DNA from: Paenibacillus uliginis N3/975
GTDB lineage: Bacteria > Bacillota > Bacilli > Paenibacillales > Paenibacillaceae
Assembly (NCBI RefSeq): GCF_900177425.1
Contig: NZ_LT840184.1
Span: forward strand, 1,577,487 to 1,641,486
DNA: 64,000 nt
Direction of reading: 5' to 3'
The position numbers were made by a program, and so were the translations under genes. Positions 26,212 to 34,951 of this stretch are shown in pieces. The notes beneath the pieces are model-generated. The model saw only the letters and a list, made by a program, of their open reading frames with translations. It ran no database searches and was not told the DNA's origin. Numbering within the stretch: the stretch's first letter is position 1; each line of letters opens with the position of its first letter.

Positions 26212-27002
26212 GTTATCTGCATCGTCTGAATCCCCTTAGCAAATTATTGGCAATAGGCCCGCCAGCCATTTTCCTGGCTTTGACGACCAATGTTTGGACA
26301 CCGCTGCTGTTTATCATTCTAACGATAGGCATCACGCTTGTGCTGGGGAGAATTCCATTGATGCGTTATGCCAAAGTATGTGCGCCCATGCTGCTCATTG
26401 TTCTTGGATTCATTCTTCTGTATCCGCTCTTGGTCAGTGATCAGATCAACGAAGGCTCGGAACTATTATTTTCTTTCGGATTCGTTGAGGTATATGAATC
26501 GGGGGTATTATTTGGGTTAGCTACAGGATTAAGGTTGCTTGCCATGCTCGTTCTATCGCTGTTATTCACCTTAACGACAGACACAGCGGATCTTATTCGC
26601 GCGCTCATTCAACAATGGAGAGTAGGCTATCGCTTTGGATACGGTACAATGGCTGTTCTTCGTTTCATTCCTATTCTTATGCAGCAGTTTCAGCTTGTCA
26701 AAATGGCTCACCAGGTTCGTGGCTATACAGGGAAAGGGGCTCGCAGAATCATGGAACGAACTCAAAGATATGCACTGCCTCTCCTATCCTCATCCTTACG
26801 TCACGCAGAACGTATGGCCTATTCTATGGATTCGCGTGCCTTCGGAGCTTACCGAACTCGTACCTATTTTCGCCGATCATTAATGGCGAGACAGGATTTT
26901 TTCTTTATAGGAGCCTTTTGGATCGGATCAACCTTGGCAGTCCTCATCCTGTTTCAATTTGACATGCTTGGCAAGCTTTCTTTATTCAAGACATATCATT
27001 AG
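26208..27002 (+). CDS. ECF transporter transmembrane component EcfT (CbiQ family)
   Basis: 264 residues with about five helices and the cytoplasmic coupling helices typical of CbiQ/EcfT: residues around FIPILMQQFQLVKMAHQVRG and LPLLSSSLRHAERMAYSMD followed by SRAFG. These two helices bind the ATPase pair. The start overlaps the ATPase gene by four bases. It completes a full ECF module (S, A-A', T) in three consecutive genes. Confidence 0.85.
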   Translation: MSYLHRLNPLSKLLAIGPPAIFLALTTNVWTPLLFIILTIGITLVLGRIPLMRYAKVCAPMLLIVLGFILLYPLLVSDQINEGSELLFSFGFVEVYESGVLFGLATGLRLLAMLVLSLLFTLTTDTADLIRALIQQWRVGYRFGYGTMAVLRFIPILMQQFQLVKMAHQVRGYTGKGARRIMERTQRYALPLLSSSLRHAERMAYSMDSRAFGAYRTRTYFRRSLMARQDFFFIGAFWIGSTLAVLILFQFDMLGKLSLFKTYH

Positions 27003-27020
27003 CGGATGTGAATAATATTA

Positions 27021-28817
27021 ATGAAAAATTCAAATTGGGTTTCCATTGTCTGGTCGTTTGCCGATGCCTGTAAAAGTCGGCTGGCGCTCTCTGTAGCGTG
27101 TGCAATCATTAGTGTTGCTGGAGGAATTATCCCCTATTTCGGCGTCTACCGAATTATTAATTTGTTTATGACTCATGAAGTTCAGTTTCGTGACATTGTT
27201 TTTTGGGCTGGTGTTTGTCTTGGGGGCTATGGGGTGAAGATCATTTTTCATGCTGTTTCAACGACGCTAGCTCATCATGCAGCTTATCAAATCCTGGAAT
27301 CCATGCGTGTTCGGATTGCTGAACGGCTAATGAAAGCTCCGTTAGGAGCTGTACAGAACCAATCGGTAGGAAAGCTGAAGAATGTCATGATCGATCGGGT
27401 AGAAACGATCGAGCTGCCGCTTGCGCATATCATCCCTGAAGGCATTTCAAACCTTTTATTGCCGATTTGCGTGTTTGCGTATTTGCTGTTTATCGATTGG
27501 CGGATGGCATTTGCAGCCCTGATAACCGTACCTATTGCAGCAATCGCCTTCGCTTATTTAATGAAGTCCTTTAGTAAGCAATATGCGTCTTACATGGAAT
27601 CCAGCAATCACGTCAATAGTGTCATTGTAGAGTATGTAGAAGGAATTGAAGTCATCAAAACATTCAATCAATCATCGTCCTCTTATGAAAAGTTTGAGCA
27701 AGCCATTCAATCCTTTAAAGACTATACGCTGAGCTGGTTTCGAAATACCTGGAAGCTGATGAATTTCTCCAATGCCGTCTTACCTTCAACCTTGCTCGGT
27801 ACTGTACCTATCGGGATGTATTTGTATCAGACCGGGACATTGGGTCCTTCTGAGCTGGCGATTTGCTTCATTTTATCCTTAGGGATTGTTGGACCGCTCA
27901 CGAGCTTCACCTTATTTGTGAATAACGCGAAGACGATCGAATATGCCGTTATGGAAGTGGGTGGATTTTTACAGTTAGAAGAGCTGGAGAATGCATCAGA
28001 ACAAGTCCAATTCGAGCAATACGGAGTAATCTTTAATGATGTTTCCTTTTCGTATTCAGCGCCTTCGAAAGACTCAGTGTTCGCACAAAACAAGGTGCTC
28101 AATTCGATCAATCTAACGTTTCCGGAAGGAAGCTTTACGGCACTGGTAGGCCCTTCGGGAAGCGGGAAATCGACCATTGCCAAATTGATTGCGAGGTTTT
28201 GGGATGTAACGGACGGGGAGATTTCGATTGGAAATGTTCCGCTCAAACAAATTCCCCTGGATCAATTAGCGAATACCGTCAGCTTCGTATCGCAAGACAA
28301 TTTTCTTTTCGATTGCTCCTTGATCGACAACATTCGGCTCGGCGATCCGAATGCGACAGATGAAGAGGTGATTGCAGCGGCTAAGGCCGCTTGCTGCCAT
28401 GATTTTATCGAGCAATTAGAGCATGGCTATCATTCTCTTGCCGGAGAGGTAGGGGGCAGGCTGTCCGGAGGAGAAAAGCAGCGAGTAGCGATTGCGAGAG
28501 CAATGCTAAAAAATGCTCCCATTATCATTTTGGATGAAGCGACCGCTTTTACCGATCCCGAGAATGAGGAGAAGCTGCAGAGGTCGATTGCCGCTTTAAC
28601 AAAAGGAAAGTCTCTGTTCGTCATTGCCCATAGATTATCAACGATTCAGCATGCGGATCAAATTATCGTGCTCAATCATGGACAGATTGAATCCACAGGA
28701 AGTCATAACCAGCTTCTTCAGACATGCGAATTGTACCGGCATATGTGGGAGGCCCATATCGGCGCAAAAGCATGGGCGGCGAGCAGCAGTGCCAAGGAGG
28801 TGCATGCCAATGGTTAG
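27021..28817 (+). CDS. ABC transporter, exporter-type fold, fused permease-ATPase (subunit 1)
   Basis: 598 residues: six helices (about 20-310), then an ATPase with GPSGSGKST near 378, signature LSGGEKQRV, Walker B IIILDEATAFTDPENE and the His switch IAHRLST. It pairs with the next gene, which overlaps it by 8 bases. Exporter-fold heterodimers of this kind can import ferric siderophores (YbtPQ, IrtAB). Its place after a Fur box and beside an ECF system makes iron-chelate uptake plausible, but drug or peptide export cannot be excluded from sequence. Confidence 0.82.
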   Translation: MKNSNWVSIVWSFADACKSRLALSVACAIISVAGGIIPYFGVYRIINLFMTHEVQFRDIVFWAGVCLGGYGVKIIFHAVSTTLAHHAAYQILESMRVRIAERLMKAPLGAVQNQSVGKLKNVMIDRVETIELPLAHIIPEGISNLLLPICVFAYLLFIDWRMAFAALITVPIAAIAFAYLMKSFSKQYASYMESSNHVNSVIVEYVEGIEVIKTFNQSSSSYEKFEQAIQSFKDYTLSWFRNTWKLMNFSNAVLPSTLLGTVPIGMYLYQTGTLGPSELAICFILSLGIVGPLTSFTLFVNNAKTIEYAVMEVGGFLQLEELENASEQVQFEQYGVIFNDVSFSYSAPSKDSVFAQNKVLNSINLTFPEGSFTALVGPSGSGKSTIAKLIARFWDVTDGEISIGNVPLKQIPLDQLANTVSFVSQDNFLFDCSLIDNIRLGDPNATDEEVIAAAKAACCHDFIEQLEHGYHSLAGEVGGRLSGGEKQRVAIARAMLKNAPIIILDEATAFTDPENEEKLQRSIAALTKGKSLFVIAHRLSTIQHADQIIVLNHGQIESTGSHNQLLQTCELYRHMWEAHIGAKAWAASSSAKEVHANG

Positions 28818-30555
28818 ATCGATCCAGCGGTTGCTGAATTGGACGGGTACTCGGCGAAAGCGTATCTATATCGGGTTTGTCTATTCTTTTTTCCATACTC
28901 TCTTCACCGCCTTGCCTGTCATCATTGCCGCATATAGTTTAAAGCTGATTTTGGAAGATATGAATGGCAAGGAGTCCCTCGCGACAAGCTCTATCGTGTA
29001 TATCGCCATTTCCATGGTGATCGCTGTGGCCGGCCGTTTTATGTTTGGCTATCTTCGTGCATCCACGCAAGAAAGTGTGGGGTATGAAGTGACGGCTGAA
29101 CAACGAATTCACATTGGTGGACTCTTAAAGCGGGTATCATTGGGTTTTTTTCATCGTAAAAAAGCGGGAGATATTACTTCGGCTGTAACGACAGATTTAT
29201 CCTTTATCGAAATGCACGGCATGAAGATGATCGATGTCATCGTAAACGGCTACATCAGTGTATTTACTCTAGTTCTGTGCTTGGCTTTTTATCATTATGC
29301 AGTTGCGCTTGTGGCTATTGCAGGCATAGCGTTTTCTGCACTATTCTTAAAATTGCTGCGCAGCAAAAGTGAAGAGAACGCGCCGATTCATCAGCAAGTC
29401 AAGGATCGCATGATTTCAGCGACGATTGAGTATATTCGGGGAATGCCTGAAGTGAAAGCCTATCATCAGCAGGGCGTTACGAAAGATAGTATTCATAAGG
29501 CGTATGAAATGAGCAAAGAGATCAATATCAAAATCGAAAAAAATTATATGCCGTACAATAGCCTGCATCTGCTCTCCCTTCATGCTGCTTCAACTGGCAT
29601 CGTTGCCGTCTCAGCATGGCTGGCGATGAATGAAATCATTCCGTTATCGACGATGATCATGATGGTTATTTTTTCATTCGTGATCTTTAATCAGGTTGAA
29701 GCGATGAATAACGCCTCCCATGTATTGAAGGTGATTGACGCAACGCTGGACAAGCTGGAAGAGATGAATGAGACGGAATTTCTGGATAAGCATAGTAAAG
29801 AAATCCATTTGGAGAAATTTGATATTCAATTCACGAATGTATCGTTTGGCTATGAAGGGCGGCAGGTGATTCGGGACGTTTCCTTTACGGTTCCGGAACA
29901 TACAACCACGGCAATCGTCGGACCTTCCGGAAGCGGGAAAACAACGCTATGCAAGCTGATCGCGAGATTTTATGATGTGGATCAGGGGCAGATCGAAATC
30001 GGCGGAGTAAATATCCGCGAGGTTACGAGTGAAAGCTTGTTGAAAAATATGAGTATCGTATTCCAAAAGGTATATTTGTTTCATGATACCATACTAAACA
30101 ATATCCGCTTCGGAAAGCCGGATGCCACCTTGGAGGAAGTCGTGGAGGTATCTAAAAAGGCACGCTGCCATGAGTTTATTATGGCATTGCCGGATGGCTA
30201 TGACACGATGGTTGGAGAAGGCGGATCAACGTTGTCGGGCGGCGAAAAACAACGGCTTTCCATTGCAAGAGCGATGCTGAAAGATGCGCCTATTATTATT
30301 CTGGACGAAGCAACGGCAAGTATCGATCCGGAAAACGAGCATGAAATTCAAGCAGCGATCAGTGCGCTAGTTGCAGGAAAGACGATCATTATTATTGCGC
30401 ATCGCTTGGCGACCATCCAACATGCGGATCAAATTATTGTGCTTGATAATGGCGGAATCGCTCAAAGGGGAGCGCATGAAGACTTGATAAAAGGAGACGG
30501 AATTTATAAGAACTTTTTGCAAATAAGAAAAAGAGCAGAAGGTTGGAGTTTATGA
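28810..30555 (+). CDS. ABC transporter, exporter-type fold, fused permease-ATPase (subunit 2)
   Basis: 581 residues when started at ATG 28810, which has GGAGG nine bases upstream. Longer frames reach back inside the previous gene in another phase and are not credible. It has six helices then an ATPase: GPSGSGKTT, LSGGEKQRLSIARAML, IIILDEATASIDPENE, IAHRLAT. It should form a heterodimer with the 27021 product. It is the last gene of the Fur-boxed operon and is followed by a terminator at the island edge. Confidence 0.82.
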   Translation: MVRSIQRLLNWTGTRRKRIYIGFVYSFFHTLFTALPVIIAAYSLKLILEDMNGKESLATSSIVYIAISMVIAVAGRFMFGYLRASTQESVGYEVTAEQRIHIGGLLKRVSLGFFHRKKAGDITSAVTTDLSFIEMHGMKMIDVIVNGYISVFTLVLCLAFYHYAVALVAIAGIAFSALFLKLLRSKSEENAPIHQQVKDRMISATIEYIRGMPEVKAYHQQGVTKDSIHKAYEMSKEINIKIEKNYMPYNSLHLLSLHAASTGIVAVSAWLAMNEIIPLSTMIMMVIFSFVIFNQVEAMNNASHVLKVIDATLDKLEEMNETEFLDKHSKEIHLEKFDIQFTNVSFGYEGRQVIRDVSFTVPEHTTTAIVGPSGSGKTTLCKLIARFYDVDQGQIEIGGVNIREVTSESLLKNMSIVFQKVYLFHDTILNNIRFGKPDATLEEVVEVSKKARCHEFIMALPDGYDTMVGEGGSTLSGGEKQRLSIARAMLKDAPIIILDEATASIDPENEHEIQAAISALVAGKTIIIIAHRLATIQHADQIIVLDNGGIAQRGAHEDLIKGDGIYKNFLQIRKRAEGWSL

Positions 30556-30605
30556 TTAATTGGTTTGATTTCAGACTTTAGCGTAGAATGAAACGATTCA
30601 ATGGG

Positions 30606-30660
30606 GGTATTATCAGCGGGCGTTCCCTTGCGGGACATGCTCATGATAATGCCTTTTCCT
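30606..30660 (+). terminator. Terminator of the iron-uptake operon
   Basis: GGTATTATCA (30606-30615) pairs with TGATAATGCC (30644-30653) with a GC-rich interior, followed by TTTTCCTTTT. Confidence 0.65.
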
Positions 30661-30701
30661 TTTACGGCTTCCTGATAACTCATTCATCCCAATCGCGTAC
30701 G

Positions 30702-30756
30702 CGGTTCAGGTTCTAGTGCCCGCAAGGGCGTGGAGGTTCGAGTCCTCTCGGCCGCA
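30702..30756 (+). pseudogene. tRNA-Leu 3' fragment, probable island end (att-like)
   Basis: A tRNA-Leu piece lacking the 5' acceptor strand and D-arm. It shares GGTTCAGGT with the anticodon arm of the intact gene and a 22-base identical stretch with its T-arm (30729-30750 against 18907-18928), then CCGCA. Between these the variable arm differs (TTCTAGTGCCCGCAAGGG). So it is not an exact direct repeat: the fragment derives from another tRNA-Leu or is a recombinant. It closes the island that begins at 18935. Confidence 0.75.
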
Positions 30757-30886
30757 GCACTAAAGTTGTCAAATGACCGCTATATGCGTCTGCCTCGTAG
30801 TAAATCATCAATAAACAACAACTTATATCAAAACTTTCATTATCTTTTCATTTATCATTAATGCAAGGGTAAAGGGGGTGAACAAT

Positions 30887-31963
30887 ATGATGCAGGAGAT
30901 GATAGATTGGATTGAAGACCATCTTTTTGATGATTTTTCTTTAATGAACTTAGGCAATGATATGGGTTATTCACCTTTTTACTGTTCTTTCAAGTTTCAT
31001 CGAATGGCAGGAATCACTATTAAGAGATATATAGCACTTAGAAAAATATATCTATCTTCTATTGAACTTAAACAAACAAATCAAAAAACGATTGATATTG
31101 CGTTTAAATATGGGTATTCATCTCAAGAAGCTTTTACAAGAACTTTTAAACATATATTTGGTATCAGTCCGAATGCCTTTAGAAAAAATCCGCAGCCACT
31201 GCAATCCTATGTGAAACTTAATATGAATGGTATAAAGGAGGGTTTTAGGTTGGATATTTCACAGAAATTAAAAATTGAAACTTTACAGAGTAAAATCGCT
31301 GGTCAGTTTGATCAGGATATATTGAATATTTTAAATGGACAGATGATGTATGAAGAGTTTTATACACAGCAGCTAATGGGGAAAAGCGACTACGTTCCTT
31401 TTAATGAAGCCATGTGTTCCAATGATACCTGTTCCACAATATTCAGTGACGAATTTAATAAAATAAGAGCGTCAGGACATCAAGTATCTTTAAAGGATTA
31501 TGAGAAAATTACCATTAACACTTTAAAACCTCTATTTGAAAAACAATACAAATGTATTGTTTTATGGTTTGGTGATGACATGTTTTGTCAGATGAATTTA
31601 CTTACAGTACTAGCATATTTGAAACAAATGGGGTATAAAGGAAAAGTATACTATCATATGGTAAAGGAAACGACTTATGATGTAGAAGAAACTGAGATAC
31701 GACTAGAAGGTTATAAAGAAATTTATGAACAGGTTTTGATTCAACATCGTATTCCTAATGTTCAACTAATGCCCGTCATGTATCAGGGAATAAAACTTTA
31801 TTTGGACTATTTAAAGGAAGATAACGAAATTACAGCTTATATAAAAAAACATCTAGATAAGTCTCAGGATGACTTGCTGAAACATTTATTTCATCTTTTC
31901 CCGCAATACGGTCTGGGAGATGTTCAATATTTAAGAATCATTAAAACTATTGGAGAAGCATAA
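30887..31963 (+). CDS. AraC-type regulator with DUF1835-like C-terminal domain
   Basis: 358 residues from ATG 30887, which follows AAGGGGGTG. The DNA-binding domain is N-terminal, the reverse of most AraC proteins: FSLMNLGNDMGYSPFYCSFKFH and KTIDIAFKYGYSSQEAFTRTF, then FGISPNAFRKNP. After a linker, residues about 200-350 contain CIVLWFGDDMFCQMNLLTVL, which resembles the DUF1835 motif (WFEHDLYDQ-type). The role is not known. It is the first gene after the island end and starts the AT-rich block. Confidence 0.65.
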   Translation: MMQEMIDWIEDHLFDDFSLMNLGNDMGYSPFYCSFKFHRMAGITIKRYIALRKIYLSSIELKQTNQKTIDIAFKYGYSSQEAFTRTFKHIFGISPNAFRKNPQPLQSYVKLNMNGIKEGFRLDISQKLKIETLQSKIAGQFDQDILNILNGQMMYEEFYTQQLMGKSDYVPFNEAMCSNDTCSTIFSDEFNKIRASGHQVSLKDYEKITINTLKPLFEKQYKCIVLWFGDDMFCQMNLLTVLAYLKQMGYKGKVYYHMVKETTYDVEETEIRLEGYKEIYEQVLIQHRIPNVQLMPVMYQGIKLYLDYLKEDNEITAYIKKHLDKSQDDLLKHLFHLFPQYGLGDVQYLRIIKTIGEA

Positions 31964-32037
31964 CATTTTACTAGATAAAAAAGAGCATGTTTTGATAAAA
32001 TTGAAAACGATTGGATAAATTTTTATATTGCATGGAG

Positions 32038-32079
32038 AGGGGCTTATCCTGTTCAATTTTGAACGGGAATTAAGCCCCT
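32038..32079. terminator. Convergent hairpin between the AraC-type and amidase genes
   Basis: AGGGGCTTA (32038-32046) pairs with TTAAGCCCCT (32070-32079) with an inner GTTCAA / TTGAAC. It lies between convergent genes and can serve either direction, though the T-runs are weak. Confidence 0.6.
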
Positions 32080-32140
32080 GAACCATCTTTACTTTTATGA
32101 GTTGAAGCGTTTTTACTTATTCAATGCTGTTCGATTGGGT

Positions 32141-32725
32141 TTAAAAGTGATCTTCCAGGCCTTTTAAAATTCCTGCTGCAAAATCAAGAGATGCTTCATA
32201 CATGGGTTGGTCATCAAGCACTTTCATAGCGGCTGAATTCGAAATGTATTCAACTTCAACCAGTGCCCTTGGATAATTTTTGTTGGTTGGGTAACGAAGG
32301 ACTCCTAAACTGCCAACGGCGGCTTTCGTGTCATCTTTTACTCCAATATTTTTCGTTCCGAGGTATTCAACAACTCTTTTCTGAAGCTTTTCTGCGAAAG
32401 CTTTGTCACCAGATCTAGTCTGTGCATAGAAGGTTTCTGTACCTTTAGCAGAAGTGCTGCCACTATTAAAATGGATACTGATCACTGCATCAACAGCGTT
32501 ATCTTGACCTTTTTTCCATCGGTCATTTATTCCGACGGCAGTGTCGCTATTGCGAGTCATAATAACAGTTGCACCGGCACCTTCAATATACGACTTTGCT
32601 GATTGTGCAAACAGAAGCGCCAAATCCTTCTCATATTTTGTTTGTCCGTTTACTGTACCGCTGGCACCACTATCACTTCCTCCATGACCTGCATCAATAA
32701 GAATCTTTTTTCCCGATAAACTCAT
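32141..32725 (-). CDS. N-acetylmuramoyl-L-alanine amidase (Amidase_3) without signal peptide
   Basis: 194 residues: a complete zinc amidase domain and nothing else. Zinc-ligand motifs are DAGHGGSD near residues 12-19, a Glu in TKYEKDLAL and SIHFNSG; the catalytic Glu is in VEVEYISN. The enzyme cleaves the bond between muramic acid and the stem peptide. There is no signal peptide or wall-binding domain. ATG 32725 follows AAAGGAT by eight bases. It is transcribed from a promoter (32769-32799) identical in layout to that of the split sigma operon. CwlD-like or prophage endolysin relatives are alternatives, but no phage genes adjoin. Confidence 0.85.
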   Translation of the reverse strand: MSLSGKKILIDAGHGGSDSGASGTVNGQTKYEKDLALLFAQSAKSYIEGAGATVIMTRNSDTAVGINDRWKKGQDNAVDAVISIHFNSGSTSAKGTETFYAQTRSGDKAFAEKLQKRVVEYLGTKNIGVKDDTKAAVGSLGVLRYPTNKNYPRALVEVEYISNSAAMKVLDDQPMYEASLDFAAGILKGLEDHF

Positions 32726-32768
32726 TTTTCTCATCCTTTCGCTTTGATTATTTTTGAATCTATTAATG

Positions 32769-32799
32769 TACAGTGTGTTATCTATCTAGAAAAACAACC
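32769..32799 (-). promoter_or_regulatory. Predicted split-sigma promoter of the amidase gene
   Basis: On the minus strand GGTTGTTT (32799-32792), 16-base spacer, CACTGTA (32775-32769). Three other sites in the window (34629-34599, 34883-34913, 39116-39086) have the same two boxes at the same distance. It sits about 45 bases before the ATG. Confidence 0.8.
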
Positions 32800-32835
32800 T
32801 GTTTTGATCATTTAGTTGAATAAAGGAGGGAAAGT

Positions 32836-33666
32836 ATGAATAAAGTTTTATTGCTGATGTTCATGAGTTTATTTATTATTGCGGGTTGCAATAGCAACAG
32901 CGATAACCAAGTAACTGTTGAGCTGGATGAGCAATCTATGCTCATTTCTGGCTTGGATTTCACGATCTCAGGCCAAGTAAAAGGACTAAAGCAAAATTAC
33001 TTTTTTTATCAAATAGAAGATGGACATGGATTTTTGTCTGAGGGAAAGATTGATGTGCAGAAGAATGGAACTTTTAAAACGAGCCTTGCAATAAAATCGC
33101 CCACGAATGAATTTGGAGAGCTTACATTCTATTCGGATGCAAATGGCAATGGGGTATTTGATGTTGAGCTTGATACTGAGCAACGTTTAGTTTCCTGCGA
33201 ACTTACATTTCATAAATCTATTGTAATTCCGCTTTCGACAAACGAAGAAATGAATGAAAGCCAGAAGGAAGACACAGAAATAGTAACCACGCTCTACACA
33301 ATAAATTTGAATGATTATAAAAATAGAAATGTAAGCGAAATTCCATTCTATTCTTTAGGTAAGATTGAATACATTACAGAAAAGACGGTTAAATCCTTTC
33401 AGGAAGGTCATCATCCCTGGTTAGGACATGCCGAAACATTCATTAGTATCAAAGCTTCCAATTTAGTTCCCCCAGCCTATAAAAAAGATAATGAGATAAA
33501 AAAAGAGTTCATTCAAATAAAAAAACAAACAGATAATCGTGCTGTAGCAACAATCAAGTTTGATGATAACTTTTTTTACGAAGTGACGGCAGAATCATCA
33601 GAGATGACGGGAGGTATTTTCTTTATAACAAATATCGAACTTCACATGCATATAAAAGAAAAATAG
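32836..33666 (+). CDS. Lipoprotein of unknown function
   Basis: 276 residues with a lipoprotein signal (LLLMFMSLFIIAGC, lipidated Cys18). Residues 25-115 look like a beta-sandwich (FTISGQVKGLKQNYFFYQIE), and DANGNGVFDVELD near 99-111 is a calcium-binding-like Asp loop. The C-terminal half is not recognised. It diverges from the amidase gene across a 110-base gap in which the split-sigma motif faces only the amidase. ATG 32836 follows AAAGGAGGG. Confidence 0.6.
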   Translation: MNKVLLLMFMSLFIIAGCNSNSDNQVTVELDEQSMLISGLDFTISGQVKGLKQNYFFYQIEDGHGFLSEGKIDVQKNGTFKTSLAIKSPTNEFGELTFYSDANGNGVFDVELDTEQRLVSCELTFHKSIVIPLSTNEEMNESQKEDTEIVTTLYTINLNDYKNRNVSEIPFYSLGKIEYITEKTVKSFQEGHHPWLGHAETFISIKASNLVPPAYKKDNEIKKEFIQIKKQTDNRAVATIKFDDNFFYEVTAESSEMTGGIFFITNIELHMHIKEK

Positions 33667-33688
33667 GAGGGGGGCTCCTCCTATTTTT
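33657..33688 (+). terminator. Terminator of the lipoprotein gene
   Basis: ATAGGAGG (33663-33670) pairs with CCTCCTAT (33677-33684), flanked by As before and Ts after, so it can act in both directions. Confidence 0.8.
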
Positions 33689-33797
33689 AAGAGATAAGGA
33701 AGTAATAACATTGGAGTGAACAGCATCCTTATCTCACAAGAAAAACTATCGTTAAGCGCGGTTTATCTTCTTGGAGGTACGTCGATAGACGTTTTTC

Positions 33798-34523
33798 TTA
33801 TGCCCAGCGCCACAAAGCATTATTGAGTGATCTAGTGTTGGCTGTACCAGTGACACCCAAGTCGTCCATGATCAATTTGCTCAAATCAATGATTGCGCCA
33901 TTCACTGTATACTTGCAGTTCGATCCGCATAATTTTGAGCGATCTTTATCTTTATTGGTTTCGGCCCAAGGAACCGTACCCGTATTCCAATATGGATCTG
34001 CTAAACAAGTGCCGCAGGGAACCCAAGGTCCCACATCTTTTACCAGGGCTGTAACCGATTTACTTGTACCTGTATTATGAACAATAACATTATCGCTGCA
34101 ATGACCTGTCTGAGGCAACGCAATATAACGAGAGGGCAAAGTTCCTTGACATGAGACCGTTGTATCATTAAATTCGGATGCTTTTCCCTTAAACCATACT
34201 CCGACCAGCTTATTTGCCTGGTCGCCATTCGATGCCTTCACGGTAATTTTTCGAGAACTGCCTGTTGCATAAACGGATGTAATATTAAGATTTGAAGACG
34301 TTCCCCGCCCTGAGCTCATGTTAATTGTTCCAATTGTGAATGCAGTGTCACTGGATGTTGAGTTTGCATAGACGGTCAGAGTGCTGTTATAAGCAGTATC
34401 AATTGTTCCGTTAGAATTACGAGCAATGACGGAAACGGTGAAATTTTGACGAGCAATGATGCTACCGGGATGAGTCCCCTCGGCTGTAACTACTTTTGGA
34501 ACGGTGAGTTCTAATATTGCCAT
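33798..34523 (-). CDS. Cys-rich, signal-less protein with beta-barrel (DPBB/RlpA-like) C-terminal half
   Basis: 241 residues. Residues 1-110 are a beta-sandwich-like domain (FTVSVIARNSNGTIDTAYNS). The C-terminal half contains six Cys (SCQG, HCSD, WVPCGTC, LCGSNC). Its order TALVKDVGPWV, GAIIDLSKLIMDDLGV and final NNALWRW is like double-psi beta-barrel proteins (RlpA/expansin-type, peptidoglycan or polysaccharide binding). The DPBB match is tentative. There is no signal peptide even though Cys-rich proteins usually mature outside. Start ATG 34523 follows AAGGAGG. A split-sigma-type promoter lies at 34629-34599. Confidence 0.6.
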   Translation of the reverse strand: MAILELTVPKVVTAEGTHPGSIIARQNFTVSVIARNSNGTIDTAYNSTLTVYANSTSSDTAFTIGTINMSSGRGTSSNLNITSVYATGSSRKITVKASNGDQANKLVGVWFKGKASEFNDTTVSCQGTLPSRYIALPQTGHCSDNVIVHNTGTSKSVTALVKDVGPWVPCGTCLADPYWNTGTVPWAETNKDKDRSKLCGSNCKYTVNGAIIDLSKLIMDDLGVTGTANTRSLNNALWRWA

Positions 34524-34598
34524 ATTCCCCTACCTCCTTTTTTTGAAGAACGAAAAAATGTATTCAAGCCCCTGAGCCATTAAATCGCTCTTGTTCAC

Positions 34599-34629
34599 TA
34601 CATTGTTTGAACTCCCCCAAAAAACAACC
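34599..34629 (-). promoter_or_regulatory. Predicted split-sigma promoter of the Cys-rich barrel gene
   Basis: Minus strand GGTTGTTT (34629-34622), 16-base spacer, CAATGTA (34605-34599). About 75 bases before the ATG at 34523. Same boxes and spacing as the promoters at 32769, 34883 and 39086. Confidence 0.8.
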
Positions 34630-34662
34630 AGTACTGCCATATTGATATATTTGTAAAAAAAA

Positions 34663-34711
34663 CTTGTGATCGCAGAGGGTGGATGCTCCTCTTCTTGGTC
34701 ACAAGCTTTTT
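34663..34711. terminator. Isolated bidirectional terminator between divergent promoters
   Basis: CTTGTGATC (34663-34671) pairs with GGTCACAAG (34697-34705), with inner AGAGG / CCTCT. A run of eight A precedes it and Ts follow, so it looks functional on both strands, yet it is downstream of neither flanking gene. The rest of 34524-34951 holds the two divergent split-sigma promoters and otherwise shows no gene. Confidence 0.65.
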
Positions 34712-34882
34712 CATATTCTCATATGAAATTCTAATCATTATTAATGATGAAATAATTTCCATTTTAGGATAACCTTAGTCTTAGAATGGTATAAGCACAT
34801 AGACCTATATAATTCACTCTCTTTGTTTGTATCCACATAAAATGACCTTCAAAAAGACAAAATTTAAAATATTTGGATTGCA

Positions 34883-34913
34883 GGTTGTTTTTTTATGAAC
34901 TTCCAGCAATGTA
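34883..34913 (+). promoter_or_regulatory. Predicted split-sigma promoter of the sigma operon (autoregulation)
   Basis: GGTTGTTT (34883-34890), 16-base spacer, CAATGTA (34907-34913). It lies 38 bases before the start of the SigO-like gene, so the sigma factor probably drives its own operon. Confidence 0.8.
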
Positions 34914-34951
34914 AATATATAGATAGTCTGAATTTGAGAGGGGGAGGTCCC

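Noticed and set aside
28624..28809. N-terminal extension of the second ABC protein by 62 residues
   Set aside because: It is an out-of-phase reading of the ATPase domain of the previous gene.
34895..34951. Upstream ATG extending the SigO-like protein by 19 residues
   Set aside because: The start lies between the two promoter boxes and would not be on the transcript; ATG 34952 has a proper ribosome site.
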